DNA of 64,000 bases from Mycoplasmopsis agassizii (GCF_002276225.1 NZ_NQNY01000001.1:1-64000); one strand, 5' to 3'. Shown: positions 10,920 through 21,307, counted from the stretch's first letter. Program-made: numbers and translations. Notes: a model not told the origin generated them from the letters alone.

Positions 10920-10960
10920 TCTGCCCATATTATAAAACTATTGTAAAAAATACTGTATTT
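10920..10960 (-). promoter_or_regulatory. Promoter of tandem lipoprotein 2
   Basis: Minus-strand TATAAT at 10929-10934 in the same conserved context as the promoter at 8451. The gap from 10961 to 11170 holds no other feature that I can support. Confidence 0.65.
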
Positions 10961-11170
10961 CTAAATAATTTAAAAGTTTGTAAATCTAATTTTTTTTGAT
11001 TATAAAAATTGTTAGCAAATACCTTTTTGCTAACAAATATTAATAATTTTATCTTAAAGTTAATCTGAAATTTAAGTGATTAAAAATTGTTTTCTAAATC
11101 TTATAAAGTAATTTAAATGCTAAAATTAAACGACATAAATCTTGTAACTGATTTTAGAAATTGGGATTGA

Positions 11171-12931
11171 TTAATTTTTATCTATTTGTGATTCTTCCTT
11201 TAATTTTTCAAGTTCTTTTTGCCCTAACTTATTTTTAATTTCTTGTGCTATTTTTAAAGGAACAAATTTACTCAATTCCTCCAAAGATGCATTGAAAATA
11301 TTGTTGTAATTTGAAAAATGTTCAAGCAATAAAAGTTCTCTTTTTTCTCCTACACCAGGAATTTTTTTAAGGTCTCCTTCAAGTGAAAAATTACCCTTTC
11401 TTTTACGGTAAGATTCTTTTGCAAAGCGATCGACTTCTTCTTGCATTTCTGATAAAAAATTAAATAAATTTCTGTCTTCTATTTTTATTTTACTTTCATT
11501 TAAATCGATTAAATATTTTGTCTTATGTCTTTCATCTTTTGTAAGTGCAATGACATTAATATTTATTTCTAATTCATTTAACGTATTTTTAACTTCGTGC
11601 AGTTGTGGATATGAACCATCAACAATTATTAAATCAGGTCACATCTTTATTCTTTTTTCTAGATTAGAAAAATATTTTGTAATAGCTTGTTTCATGTAAT
11701 CAACATCAGCTAATCTTTCATCATTTGCTGCTAAATTTATTTTACGATATTCATCTTTTTTCTTTTCACCATTAACATAAGAGATAATTGCAGATACAGG
11801 ATTAATATTTGAAATATGAGAATTATCTATTAAAATAATTCTTTTAATTTCATCTAAATTTATTAACTTTTCAAGAGCAGATAAATTACGTTGATTTTTT
11901 TCTAATCTCAATTTAAATTCATTTGCTTTTTCTTTAATTGCTTGATTTGTATTCTCTATTGCATGATTCAAAATTAACCGATAAAGCCCTTTTTCTGGGA
12001 AGAATAGTTTGATTTTTTCATCAAAACTAAATTCATAATTTTTAAATTGTGGTTCTAAAATAATATTTGCAACTATTGCTTTTTTAGCATAAAACTGATT
12101 AACAAATTCAACTAATGAATTTTCAAAATCAGTTTTAATTTCGAATACTTCTAAACTTTTACTGATCAAAATTCCATAGCGATAAAATAAAAATGTTACA
12201 TAAATTAAACCATTATCTTCTTTAGCACTTATGACATCTATATCAGCAATATTTTCTAATTGAACAACTTGTTTTTCATGCAATTTTTTTAAAAAAATTA
12301 AAGTGTCTCTTAGTTCTTTTGCAATTTCAAAATTTTGAATTTCAGCAGCTTGATGCATTTGATTTTCAATATTTTTAAGTAATTTTTTATCACCTAATTT
12401 TAATAAATTTTTAACTTGTAAAAATTTATCTTTTCAATATTCACTATTTGTATTAACAATAGGTAAACCATTTTCAAAAAATAATTCTCTCTCGATCATG
12501 CGTTTAATTATATTAGCTCCTGATCCAGTTGGAAACGGACCATAAAACAAACTATTATGTGATTTTTTGCTAACAATTCTTTCGTATCTTACTTCAATTT
12601 TATCCTTCTTTAAAATAATTTTTATGTAAGGATAGCGCTTGTCATCTATCAATAAAATATTGTAATAAGGCTTGTGCTGATTAATTAAATTTCGTTCTAA
12701 AAGTAAAGCCTCTTTTTCATTTTCAACTACAAAAACTTCAAAGTCTTCCACCTTTTCCATTAAGGCATTTGTCTTATAAGAATTGATTGAACCTTTGAGA
12801 TATTGAACCATTCTATTTCTTAAATTTTTAGCTTTACCAACATATAAAACATGGTCATATTTATTCTTTCATAAATAGACTCCTGGTTTAGTTGTAACTG
12901 ATTTAATTCTTTCTTCAAGTTGCAAATTCAT
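11171..12931 (-). CDS. uvrC: Excinuclease ABC subunit C
   Basis: A 586-residue nucleotide-excision-repair nuclease that makes the dual incision with UvrB. The N-terminal GIY-YIG domain is visible (GVY at 17-19, YVGKAKNLRNR at 30-40). A UvrB-interaction helix with AAEIQNFEIAKELRD lies near residues 192-206, the RNase H-like nuclease part contains IDGSYPQ, and the C-terminal helix-hairpin-helix region reads KKIPGVGEKRELLLLEHF. Length is near the usual 600. No Shine-Dalgarno is seen; TAAAAT (minus strand, 12939-12944) lies seven bases before ATG 12931, suggesting a leaderless transcript. Confidence 0.95.
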
Positions 12932-12957
12932 TATCTTAATTTTACATTCAAAAATTT

Positions 12958-13030
12958 AAAAAATGAAAGTCTGTTTCATTTTTTAATGCTTTATATTTTC
13001 AAGAAAATAAAAAAATGGGATTGCCCATTT
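12958..13030 (-). terminator. Two consecutive hairpin terminators after pfkA
   Basis: AAATGGG (13013-13019) and CCCATTT (13024-13030) form the first hairpin, next to the pfkA stop. AAATGAAA...TTTCATTT at about 12960-12982 forms a second. Both are followed by U-rich sequence on the minus strand and separate pfkA from uvrC. Confidence 0.75.
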
Positions 13031-13034
13031 TCTC

Positions 13035-14039
13035 TTAATCTATAACTTGTGAATTTAATTCACTGTATTTAATTGTCCGTCTAGAAATTTCATCTTTACG
13101 TGTTCCTGGTTGTGCCAGTGCTTCTAAAATTGGAGTGTGAGTTGTAAATCCTTTAACAATTCCAACAGCAATTCCGCTATGACCATTATTTAGAAAATCA
13201 ACTGCATTTGTTCCCATTCTTGTTGCATCAATTCTTTCACGTGCAGAAGGATGTCCACCTCTTTGCATGTGCGCAAGCACAACTGCTCTTGAAGAAATTT
13301 TTGTTTTTTCTTCAATTTTTTTAGCAATTGCATGAATGTCTTCAAAAATAAATTCACTAACCATCACAATAACAGCACGTTTTCTTTTACTTGTAAATAA
13401 TTTTTCAACACGCTCAATAATTTGATCTTCAGTTAGTTTGAAATCATTTGTAACAATGATTTCAGCGCCTGTAGCAATTCCTGAATATAGAGCTAAATCA
13501 CTAGCACCATGTCCCATGGTTTCAACTAGAATACAACGGCGATGTGAGCGAGCTGTATCACGAATTTTGTCCACTGCTTCAGTAATTGTATTTAAGGCTG
13601 TATCATAACCAATTGTGAAATCACTTGAAGCAATATCGTTATCAATTGTTCCTGGAAGTGCAACAGTTTTTACACCCATTTCATGTAAACGTTGAGCCCC
13701 TTTATATGAACCATCTCCACCAATAACTAGTAAAGCATCGATCCCTAATTTATCTAAATTATCCTTAGCAATTTTTCTGACATTTTCATCAGCAAATTCA
13801 GGATAACGTGCTGAAAAAATAAAAGTACCACCAACATTGATGTAGTCATTTAAATTAATTCCTAGTTCTTTTAAACTTTTAATATTGTTTTCAACTAGAC
13901 CTTTATAACCGTAAAAAACTAGGTAGGGCTCAATTCCTAAAGCAAGTGCACGTAGTGCAGCTGCACGAACTGCGTTGTTCATCCCTGGAGCATCACCACC
14001 TGAAGTTAGGATGGCAATTTTTTTAATATTTTTATTCAT
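13035..14039 (-). CDS. pfkA: ATP-dependent 6-phosphofructokinase
   Basis: A 334-residue glycolytic enzyme that phosphorylates fructose-6-phosphate. It shows the ATP-binding LTSGGDAPGMN (residues 11-21), GGDGSY (107-112) and the catalytic GTIDND (130-135), plus a conserved GHGASDLAL and a C-terminal QRGGHPSARER. Length and motifs match bacterial PfkA. ATG 14039 lies one base after the ptsI stop, and the ribosome-binding site AGAGGAA lies inside the end of ptsI, so the two are translated from one transcript. Pairing PTS enzyme I with PfkA links sugar uptake to the committed glycolytic step. Confidence 0.97.
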   Translation of the reverse strand: MNKNIKKIAILTSGGDAPGMNNAVRAAALRALALGIEPYLVFYGYKGLVENNIKSLKELGINLNDYINVGGTFIFSARYPEFADENVRKIAKDNLDKLGIDALLVIGGDGSYKGAQRLHEMGVKTVALPGTIDNDIASSDFTIGYDTALNTITEAVDKIRDTARSHRRCILVETMGHGASDLALYSGIATGAEIIVTNDFKLTEDQIIERVEKLFTSKRKRAVIVMVSEFIFEDIHAIAKKIEEKTKISSRAVVLAHMQRGGHPSARERIDATRMGTNAVDFLNNGHSGIAVGIVKGFTTHTPILEALAQPGTRKDEISRRTIKYSELNSQVID

Positions 14040-14040
14040 T

Positions 14041-15759
14041 TTATCTTAATTCCTCTTCTAATAACTGTTTGACTTGTTCTTCATTTTCAAGTTCTAAAGC
14101 CTGAGTAGCAATTTTTTCTCACTTAGTTTTTTCTAATGTGCTTAGCAATTTACGTGCAGGTAAAATGCTACTTGCTGACATTGAAAATTCATCAAGTCCT
14201 AGTCCAAGTAGTAAAGGAATGGCATTTTGATCACCCGCCATTTCACCACACATTCCGACTCATTTACCATGTTTATGACCACCATCAATTGTCATTTTAA
14301 TAAACTTTAAAATTGAAGGGTTTAAAGGTTGATATAAGTATGAAACGTGTTCGTTCATGCGGTCAGCAGCCATTGAATATTGAATTAAATCATTAGTTCC
14401 AATACTTAAAAAGTCTGCATATTTAGCAAACTTATCAGCTAAAATCGCTGCAGCAGGAGTTTCAATCATTAAACCAATTTCAATATCTTCTTTTTTACCA
14501 ATAGTTACTTTTTCTTTAACTAATTCTTCATAAGTTTCCTCATAAAACTTCTTAGCTTCGATAAATTCAGGTAAGTTTGTGATCATCGGGAACATAATTC
14601 CCAGTTTTCCAAACTGTGCTGCTCTGATTAAGGCACGTAGTTGATCTTTAAAAACTTCTTTTTTCTCTAAAGTTAAGCGAATTGCTCTGTAACCTAAAAA
14701 GGGGTTTAATTCTTCAGGAAACTTAAAGTAATTTAAGGTCTTATCGCCACCGATATCTAAGGTACGAATAATCATCTTACGTTTTGGATCATTAAACTTT
14801 TTAATTGCTTCAGCATATTTTTGAAACTGAAAATCTTCAGTAGGTCAATTATTAGCGTCCATATATAAGAATTCACTTCTAAATAAACCAACTGCTTCAG
14901 CATCATTATTGATAACGCCTTCCATATCTTTTGGACTACCAATATTAGCTGCTAGTTCAACCACAAAATTATCTTTTGTGGTTGATGCTTTACCTTTATA
15001 TTCTAAAATAGTATTTAAATATTCTAAATAAACTGCACGATCTTTAGCAAAGCGCTCTAGTTCTTCTTTATTAGGATTAACTATCACTTCACCACTTTGG
15101 CCGTTCAGTGCTAAAGTATCGCCATCTTTAGTATTTTCTAAAATATCTTTTAAACCAACAACTGCAGGGATATTTAAACTACGAGCCATGATGGCACTAT
15201 GGCTCGTGCGCCCTCCGATATTAGTTGCAAAACCTAAAGTATGCTTTAGGTTTAAGCTCGCTGTTTGACTTGGTGTCAAGTCAAAAGCAACTAAAATACT
15301 ATCTTCAGAAATTTGCGATAAATCGAAAATTTTGACATTTGCTAGTGAAGCTAGCAATTTATAACGTAGATCTTTTAAATCAGCAGCACGCTCGCGCATG
15401 TAAGCATCATCCATTGATTCAAACATGGTAATGTAATTATTGTAAGTTTTATCTAAAGCTTGCATTGCATTAAGTTGATTAGCTTTAATCTCATTTTCAA
15501 TTAAAGCTTTAGTATCAGGATCTTTTAGGATCTCTAAATGTGCTAGAAAAATTTCTGCTTCTTCTAGGTTTTCAGCTGCTTTTAACTTAGTAATTAAATT
15601 TTCTAGATCATCTGCTACGAAAGTAAATGCACGATCTAGTTCTTGAAGTTCTGCTTCAGCAGATTTAAAATCATCTCTAATAGTGATTTTAACTTCTTCA
15701 AGGCGAAAAATTTTGGCTACAACAACACCTGCTGAAGCACCAATTCCTTGATATTTCAT
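14041..15759 (-). CDS. ptsI: PTS enzyme I (phosphoenolpyruvate-protein phosphotransferase)
   Basis: A 572-residue cytoplasmic enzyme that takes phosphate from PEP and passes it to HPr. The N-terminal swivelling domain carries the phosphohistidine in [13 protein letters not shown] (His187; usual position about 189). The C-terminal PEP-binding barrel shows [18 protein letters not shown] and GTNDLIQY. The start is ATG 15759, with GGAGGA upstream, rather than the longer ATG at 15804. It is co-transcribed with pfkA; ptsH lies just upstream as a separate unit. Confidence 0.97.
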
Positions 15760-15823
15760 CTTGTCCTCCACATTAATTTGTGTTATGCTTTTATAATATA
15801 ACAAAAACCACTATAAAATAAAT

Positions 15824-15854
15824 AAAAACAAAGCACATTCCTGCTTTGTTTTTT
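15824..15854 (-). terminator. Terminator of ptsH
   Basis: ACAAAGCA (15828-15835) and TGCTTTGT (15842-15849) form a stem with A/T-rich flanks, between ptsH and the promoter region of ptsI. Confidence 0.8.
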
Positions 15855-15873
15855 TATCTTCATAATCCTGAAA

Positions 15874-16137
15874 CTAAATCATTTTTTCAGAAAGCATTAA
15901 GTTTTTAATTCCGGCAATCGCTGCTTTAGCATCTTCACCTTCAGCAGTAATTTCAAATGAATCATTTTGCTTAATTCCTAATGACATTAAATTCATAATT
16001 GATTTTAAGTTTGATTCACGACCGTTTGCTTTAATCTTAATTTCTGATTTATATTTAGCAGCTTCTTTAGTTACTAAAGAAGCAGGTCTAGCATGTAGAC
16101 CAATAGGATCGATAACGGTTGCGTTAAATTTTTCCAT
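15874..16137 (-). CDS. ptsH: HPr phosphocarrier protein
   Basis: An 87-residue PTS carrier that accepts phosphate from enzyme I and gives it to EII permeases such as the EIICBA at 60885. His15 (GLHARPAS) and the regulatory Ser46 (LKSIMNLMS) are at their classic positions when translation begins at ATG 16137. A further ATG at 16146 overlaps the -10 TATAAT (16145-16150), so it cannot be in the transcript. ATG 16137 lies seven bases after the -10, implying a leaderless mRNA. Own terminator downstream. Confidence 0.95.
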   Translation of the reverse strand: MEKFNATVIDPIGLHARPASLVTKEAAKYKSEIKIKANGRESNLKSIMNLMSLGIKQNDSFEITAEGEDAKAAIAGIKNLMLSEKMI

Positions 16138-16173
16138 AACTACCATTATAATACAAAACTAGCCTTTAAAGAA
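16138..16173 (-). promoter_or_regulatory. ptsH promoter giving a leaderless mRNA
   Basis: Minus-strand TATAAT at 16145-16150 is separated from ATG 16137 by seven bases, the usual distance from a -10 box to the transcription start. No Shine-Dalgarno is possible in this arrangement. Confidence 0.6.
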
Positions 16174-16174
16174 A

Positions 16175-16206
16175 TAAAAAGTCTTGCCATGTGAAAAAAA
16201 TGGCAA
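16175..16206 (-). terminator. Terminator of the 152-residue lipoprotein
   Basis: TTGCCAT (16184-16190) and ATGGCAA (16200-16206) pair, with U-rich sequence after the stem on the minus strand. Confidence 0.8.
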
Positions 16207-16219
16207 AACTTTTCACATT

Positions 16220-16678
16220 CTAGCGAATTTTGGGCTTTTTGTCTTTAAAGCCTTTGAAATCTTTTTGCAGTTTTTTAAAGAAGTCATCTTTTTCAGGTCC
16301 TTGAGGAAGATTTGATAACTGATTAACTGAGTTCTTAAATTTATCCATGTAGCTTTGGTATTCATCATCTTTGATGTGCTTTTTATTTTGAGCTAGAAAA
16401 TCTTCAAAATCAGTAAGCTGTTTTTCTAGTTTATTTTTAGCTTCTTGAATTTGCTCAGGTGTTAAATCACTACCTTTTGCTTCAAGTTCATTGATAGAAT
16501 TATTTAATAAATCTTCTAAATCACTTGCGTAAACATTGTAGCGAGTGTTGACTTTATCTGCCAAAATAACTTGTTCAGAACTGCGCACATCTTGGCTACA
16601 AGCAACAAAAGTAATAACTGCTGCTGAGACTGTCGCAACTAGTGTTGTTGCAAAAATAAATTTTTTCTTCAATTTCAT
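16220..16678 (-). CDS. Small lipoprotein, unknown function
   Basis: A 152-residue lipoprotein. The signal peptide (KLKKKFIFATT...) ends in lipobox FVAC (Cys27). The mature part is hydrophilic and alpha-helical, rich in Lys/Asp/Glu, with an LLNNSINELEAK.SDLTPEQIQEAK helix pair. ATG 16678 is chosen because AAGGAAG lies directly upstream; the in-frame ATG at 16696 would place that site inside the gene. Single-gene unit with its own terminator. Confidence 0.85.
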   Translation of the reverse strand: MKLKKKFIFATTLVATVSAAVITFVACSQDVRSSEQVILADKVNTRYNVYASDLEDLLNNSINELEAKGSDLTPEQIQEAKNKLEKQLTDFEDFLAQNKKHIKDDEYQSYMDKFKNSVNQLSNLPQGPEKDDFFKKLQKDFKGFKDKKPKIR

Positions 16679-16779
16679 AACTACTTCCTTTTTCACTAGG
16701 CTAAATTTTAAAGTAATTGCATAAAAAGTTAACGTTTTAAATTATTTTTTCAAAATTTGCAAAAAATTATGAAAAAAGA

Positions 16780-17445
16780 CTATTTTATCGACCAGTCAAT
16801 TGGGGTTTTATTGAGTTTTTCTAGTTGCTGATTAATTAATAAGAACCACTCATAGTCAAAAAAACCACGCCTTGCACTAAGGGGCGAAGGATGAAAACCA
16901 CTTAAAATATAGTGCTTATTTTGATCAAAATGCTGCTCATATTTTTTGGAATAATTGCCCCATAAAACGACAATTAAGTTGTCATAATTATCGTTTAAAT
17001 ATCTTAAAACTTTATCAGTTCAGCGTTCTCACCCGATATTAAAATGTGAACTACTTTTAGCTTCTTCGATTGTTAAAATTGTATTTAGAAGCAAAACTCC
17101 TTGCTTTGCTCAGGCACTTAAATTATGATGATTTAGCTCAATTTCTGGATAAGAAGTCTTGATTGACTTATAAATATTTCTCAAACTTGAAGGTATTTTT
17201 TCACTATTTGAACTAAAAGCAAGTCCATGAGCATCACGTTTTTTAGGGTAAGGTTCTTGCCCTAAAATGATCACTTTTAAGTTATCGCTGTCACAAAGTT
17301 CAAATGCAGAAAAAAGATCTTTTTCTGCGGGAACTAAAGATGATTGCTGATAAAGATTGTGGATTTTTTCATAAAAAAATAAAATCTCTTGATCTGTTTT
17401 TAAAAACTTATCAAGAGATTTTCAACTATTTGCTAGATTGTACAT
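16780..17445 (-). CDS. ung: Uracil-DNA glycosylase, family 1, with altered motif A
   Basis: A 221-residue base-excision repair enzyme that removes uracil from DNA. Several TGA codons encode Trp. Family features: water-activating loop at residues 62-67, AHGLAFS, LLLNTILT, and motif B HPSPLSARRGFF. Motif A reads GQEPYP instead of GQDPYH, so the residue at the position of the E. coli catalytic Asp64 is Glu and the following His is Pro. Whether activity is retained cannot be told from sequence. The start overlaps the preceding gene by 20 bp, suggesting translational coupling. Confidence 0.93.
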
Positions 17446-17779
17446 CTTTCTCTAGTTGTTTTTTGTAATAGCTGACAACACCTTTAACATCATCAGAATT
17501 AGTTCGATAAAACTGATCAATTTCTTCTTTTGAAACTGGAATGTTAAGTAAGTATTTTAAATTATTTGAAAGATTTTCGCTATTGATAGCTAGTTGTAAA
17601 TCATCAAATCCTTTTAAAGTAGCATATTTAATTAATTCTAAAACAAAGGTTTTAGTAATTTTTTTCTTTGCTCACTCTCTTGAAACTGACTCATACATTG
17701 TTTTTAATAGTTTGATATCTTTTTCATTAACTAAAGCGATTGAGCCTTTTGAATAAAATTCATGTTCGACAAAATTCAT
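17426..17779 (-). CDS. Conserved-looking small protein upstream of ung, unknown function
   Basis: A 117-residue soluble, mostly helical protein without recognisable motifs. It starts at ATG 17779 with AGGAGT eight bases upstream and a minus-strand TATAAT at 17800-17805. One TGA (Trp) occurs in SREWAKKK. Its 3' end overlaps the ung start by 20 bp, so the two are likely one operon. Confidence 0.8.
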
Positions 17780-17882
17780 ATTACTCCTAAAATATTTAAA
17801 TTATAATTATTTTTGCACAAAAACATTATAATTTAAAAAACTTCAATGTTGATATAAACAATTTATTTTTAAAAAGGAACTT

Positions 17883-18395
17883 ATGAAAAAGAAAACAATC
17901 ACTCTCTTTTTATTTGCAGGAGCAGCTGTTTTTACAGCAGGAGCAATAGCAGCAGGTGTTGCTATTTCCTCAAAAGAAAGAAATACTTTAGAGCATTTAG
18001 CAGAGGTACAATCAGAACAAGCAGTTTATTTGAATGAATATAATAACCCGATATTCACTCCTGCTTTTGTCGTAACTTTCACGCCATTTGTTAATGATAA
18101 TAGTGCAAACTTTAATGCTGAACAATTAAAAACTGCTTCTAACTATAAAATCACACCTTTTCCTGATTCAACTTGAGCAAAATTAGTTGCTTTAAATGAT
18201 GGTTACACAGCAGAAATTTCAAGCATAAAAGTTAATACAAATAACACAGTACAAGTTGTTGTAAGCCTTAAAAAAGATGGTGAAAAACGAGATGTACAAA
18301 CCTTTGTAAAACAAGGTCTTCCTACTGTAGCTAATAAATCAGAAGGTGCTGGAGCAATCTGAAGAACCGACTTTAATAAAGCAGCAACTAGTTAG
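17883..18395 (+). CDS. Secreted or membrane-anchored protein, unknown function
   Basis: A 170-residue protein with a hydrophobic N-terminus (ITLFLFAGAAVFTAGAIAAG) but no lipobox cysteine, so it is either anchored by that helix or secreted. The remainder is polar. The C-terminal ~60 residues (DGYTAEISSIKVNTNN...VVVSLKKDG) resemble the small beta-rich repeats common in mycoplasma surface proteins. TATAAT at 17827-17832, AAGGA at 17875-17879. A perfect terminator follows. Confidence 0.8.
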
Positions 18396-18418
18396 AATAA
18401 ATTTCAAAAAATATAATT

Positions 18419-18444
18419 ACGAGTTCATTCGAACTCGTTTTTTT
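18419..18444 (+). terminator. Rho-independent terminator
   Basis: ACGAGTTC and GAACTCGT (18419-18426, 18431-18438) with a run of seven T. Confidence 0.9.
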
Positions 18445-18461
18445 ATTCTTTAAAAGACATA

Positions 18462-18484
18462 AAAAAAGTTGCCAAAAGGCAACT
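18462..18484 (-). terminator. Terminator of trxA
   Basis: AGTTGCC (18468-18474) and GGCAACT (18478-18484) with a U7 tail on the minus strand. Confidence 0.85.
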
Positions 18485-18504
18485 ATTTATATAGGTTCAG
18501 TTTA

Positions 18505-18813
18505 TTAAAGATTTTGATCTAGAATTGATTTAAAAGTATCTTTACCAGTGTAACCTACGATGGTTTTAATAATTATACCATCTTTGTAAATAAATGAAGT
18601 TGGTGTTCCTTGAATACCCATTTCGATTGCATATTCACGGTCTTGATCAACATCAACGTGGTAAACAGTAACTTTGTCACCGTATTCTTCACCTAAAGCT
18701 CTTAGAACAGGTTTAAGCATTTTACATGGTCCACATCAAGTTGCGTGGAAGTTGACTACTTTAAGTCCTTTATCTAAGTCTTTAATATCTTTTTTAGTAA
18801 CGTCAAATACCAT
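18505..18813 (-). CDS. trxA: Thioredoxin
   Basis: A 102-residue disulfide reductase with the active site WCGPC (residues 26-30; Trp encoded by TGA), the cis-proline GTPTS and the usual fold length. ATG 18813 has AAGGAGT upstream. It keeps cytoplasmic proteins reduced. A second, divergent thioredoxin-like gene lies upstream on the same strand. Confidence 0.96.
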
Positions 18814-18949
18814 AATTGACTCCTTTAATAAATTTGTTTATATTTTAATATTAGCACTTTTAAAAAGTTGTGATGCTTTTTCCTTAAAAATTACTAAAAA
18901 GTCTGCAAATTGAATGTTTTTTTGCAGTTTTTTCACTTTTTGCAAATTT

Positions 18950-19258
18950 CTAGATAAATTTATTTACTAAATCGAAGAACTCTCCGCGTCTTGTGTAACC
19001 GATAATTTTGTTTAAAATTTGTCCATCTTTTACTAAAAAAGTTAATGGCACATGGTCAATGCGTAAATCCTTACTTCAAGCAGTTTCTTTGTTGCTATCA
19101 ATTTTATAAATACGTACATTACTTAAAACTGCAATTTCTTCCATGATTTTTTGTGTAAAAATACATGGTCCACAGTTATCTGAATAAAAGTATAAAAGTG
19201 AAACGCCTTCTTGAACTTGGCGTTCTACTTCTTCACGAGATAAGTTTTCATATATCAT
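18950..19258 (-). CDS. Thioredoxin-like protein with NCGPC active site
   Basis: A 102-residue thioredoxin-fold protein of the same length as trxA, with CGPC at residues 29-32. The preceding Trp is Asn (SDNCGPC), and the cis-proline region reads HVPLTF. This change usually alters redox potential or partner, so it may be a specialised reductase; the function is not known. ATG 19258 lies 18 bases downstream of the proS stop, and the gene could share the proS transcript. Confidence 0.85.
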
Positions 19259-19276
19259 AATTAGTCTCTTTTCTTT

Positions 19277-20746
19277 TTAATAAGCTTTTGCAAAAACGAC
19301 ATGTCTTCGTGTTAAATTACCACACATTGAGCAAGGTTTTTTAATTTGATCTGCATCAAACATGTCTTCTTTATCATCAGAAACTAGAATTAATCTAGCT
19401 GTTGCTCCTGATGTTTCTTGAATTAATTCTTCTTTTTCATTACCACAGCAAAAAGGTGCAACTGCTCATTTATAAGCATTTGTTGCTGCAATAATTTCAT
19501 CAAAATTAGTGCATTTTATGAGGTTATCATTTAGTCTTTTTCTGGCACTTTCATACAAGTTGTCATGAATATCTTTGATCAGATCTTTTAAAATATTTTT
19601 CAGTTCTGATTGCTTCACAACTTTCTTTTCTAGAGTATCTCTTCTGACTAAAGTAACTGAATTTTGTTCAAAATCACGAGGTCCAACTTCAATTCTAATA
19701 GGGATACCTTGGATTTCGCTTTCAGAAGCTTTATAACCTATAGAAGAATCTGAATAGTTAGTTCTTACTCTGTAAATATTGGTAATGCTTTTTTCAATAT
19801 TTCGAATATAGTTATCTAAATTAATATCTAATTTAGGATTAAAACTGAGTAAATCAATTTGTGTAGGGGCAATGTAAGGTGGAATAATTAGTCCCCGATC
19901 ATCTCCATGTGTCATGATTAAAGCACCAATAATTCTTGTTGACATTCCCCAAGAAGTTTGATAAGCGTATTCAATTTCATTAACTTCATTTTTGAATTTG
20001 ATGTCAAAAGGTTTTGAAAAATTTTGTGCTAGGTAGTGGCTGGTTGCACTTTGTAAAGCTTTTCCATCTTTCATCATTGCTTCACAAGTGTAGGTTGAAC
20101 AAGCACCTGCAAATTTTTCTCTAGGTGTTTTCTTGCCAATCATTACAGGAATTGCAAAATATTTTTTAAAGATTTTTTCTTGCAACTTATGCATCTTAGT
20201 AGTCATGCGGCGAGCATCAAGTGCTTGGCTATGAATTGTGTGACCTTCTTGCCATAAAAATTCAGTAGTTCTTAAAAAAGGATTAGTTGTTTTTTCTCAG
20301 CGAATAACATTTGCTCACTGATTAGCCATGATTGGATAGTCTTTATAAGAATGTGAATTATTGGCAAAATATTTACAAAATAAAACTTCACTAGTTGGTC
20401 TTGCATAAATATGCTCTGTTAATTTCTTATCACCAACTTGCGTAACTGTTGCTAATTCAGGAGCAAAGCCTAGGATATGATCACTTTCTAAATCCATCAA
20501 TGATTTAGGAATGAACATTGGAAAATACATGTTAGGAATATTGAGTTTTTTTAGTTCTTTGTTAAAAATTTCTTGGAAGCGTTCTCAAATACCATAGGCA
20601 TTAGGTTTAATGATAACAGTGCCACGAACTGGTCCATATTCAATTAATTTACCATTAACAACAACATCAGTATACCACCTTGCAAAATCTTCACTTTGTG
20701 GAGTGATCTTGTTTAAAACTCTTTTTGAATTTGTTTGTTGACTCAT
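19277..20746 (-). CDS. proS: Prolyl-tRNA synthetase, archaeal/eukaryotic type
   Basis: A 489-residue class II synthetase that charges tRNA-Pro. Visible are motif 1 around GPVRGTVIIKP.AYGIWE, RPTSE, motif 2 [22 protein letters not shown], motif 3 near the HGDDRGL segment, a C-terminal zinc-like region with CG.LTRRHV and the typical final aromatic residue (FAKAY). It lacks the bacterial editing insertion, as in other mollicutes. ATG 20746 has AAAGGGA upstream. Confidence 0.96.
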
Positions 20747-20804
20747 ATTTCCCTTTTACTTGATTTTTTTAATAATTATACTAATAAAGTGGTTTTTTGA
20801 TTGA

Positions 20805-20835
20805 TAAAAAGGCCCCTAACTTAGTAAGAGCCTTA
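20805..20835 (-). terminator. Terminator after the tRNA pair
   Basis: On the minus strand AAGGC and GCCTT enclose a CTTACTAAGTTAG inner hairpin and are followed by U-rich sequence. A second small hairpin, TCGCT...AGCGA, lies at 20852-20865 directly after the tRNA. Confidence 0.65.
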
Positions 20836-20867
20836 AACTATCATTTTTCAGTCGCTTTTTAGCGATT

Positions 20868-20942
20868 TGGCTGCCCCAGTTAGATTCGAACTAACGAATG
20901 CTGGTACCAAAAACCAGTGCCTTTCCACTTGGCGATGGGGCA
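20868..20942 (-). tRNA. tRNA-Gln (TTG)
   Basis: A 75-base cloverleaf with a perfect 7-bp acceptor stem (TGCCCCA/TGGGGCA), a CTGGT/ACCAG anticodon stem, anticodon TTG at 20908-20910, a GTTCGAATC T-loop and encoded CCA. It is three bases downstream of tRNA-Tyr, so both are processed from one transcript. Confidence 0.96.
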
Positions 20943-20945
20943 AAA

Positions 20946-21029
20946 TGGTGGAGGGGGAGGGATTCGAACCCCCGAACTCGAAAGAAATGGGTTACAGCCA
21001 CCTGCATTTGGCCACTTTGCTACCCCTCC
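20946..21029 (-). tRNA. tRNA-Tyr (GTA)
   Basis: An 84-base class II tRNA with acceptor GGAGGGG/CCCCTCC, anticodon loop CTGTAAC (GTA), a long variable arm and encoded CCA. It is first in the two-tRNA transcript. Confidence 0.96.
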
Positions 21030-21307
21030 AGATTTTGCGACATTTTCACTTACTAATAAGTGCAAATGCTTATTAATTATATGCTATCAATTTGAAAATT
21101 TACGAATTTTTTGAAAAAATATTTTGCTGTTTTTTAGTTGTATTTTTGCTTAGTTGTTATTTAAGAATGACAGTGTTTTATCGGTTAAAACTGAAAAATT
21201 TTTGCAGACCTAAAAAATTTTTATATTTTTTTTACAAAATCATTATGATATAAGTGTAAAAGTGAAAATATAATAACTTTTGCAATTCAATTATGAAAGG
21301 ATTTAAT

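Noticed and set aside
20867-21114. Overlapping ORFs of 60-70 codons on both strands
   Set aside because: They are translations of the tRNA-Gln and tRNA-Tyr genes; the cloverleaf structures explain the sequence.
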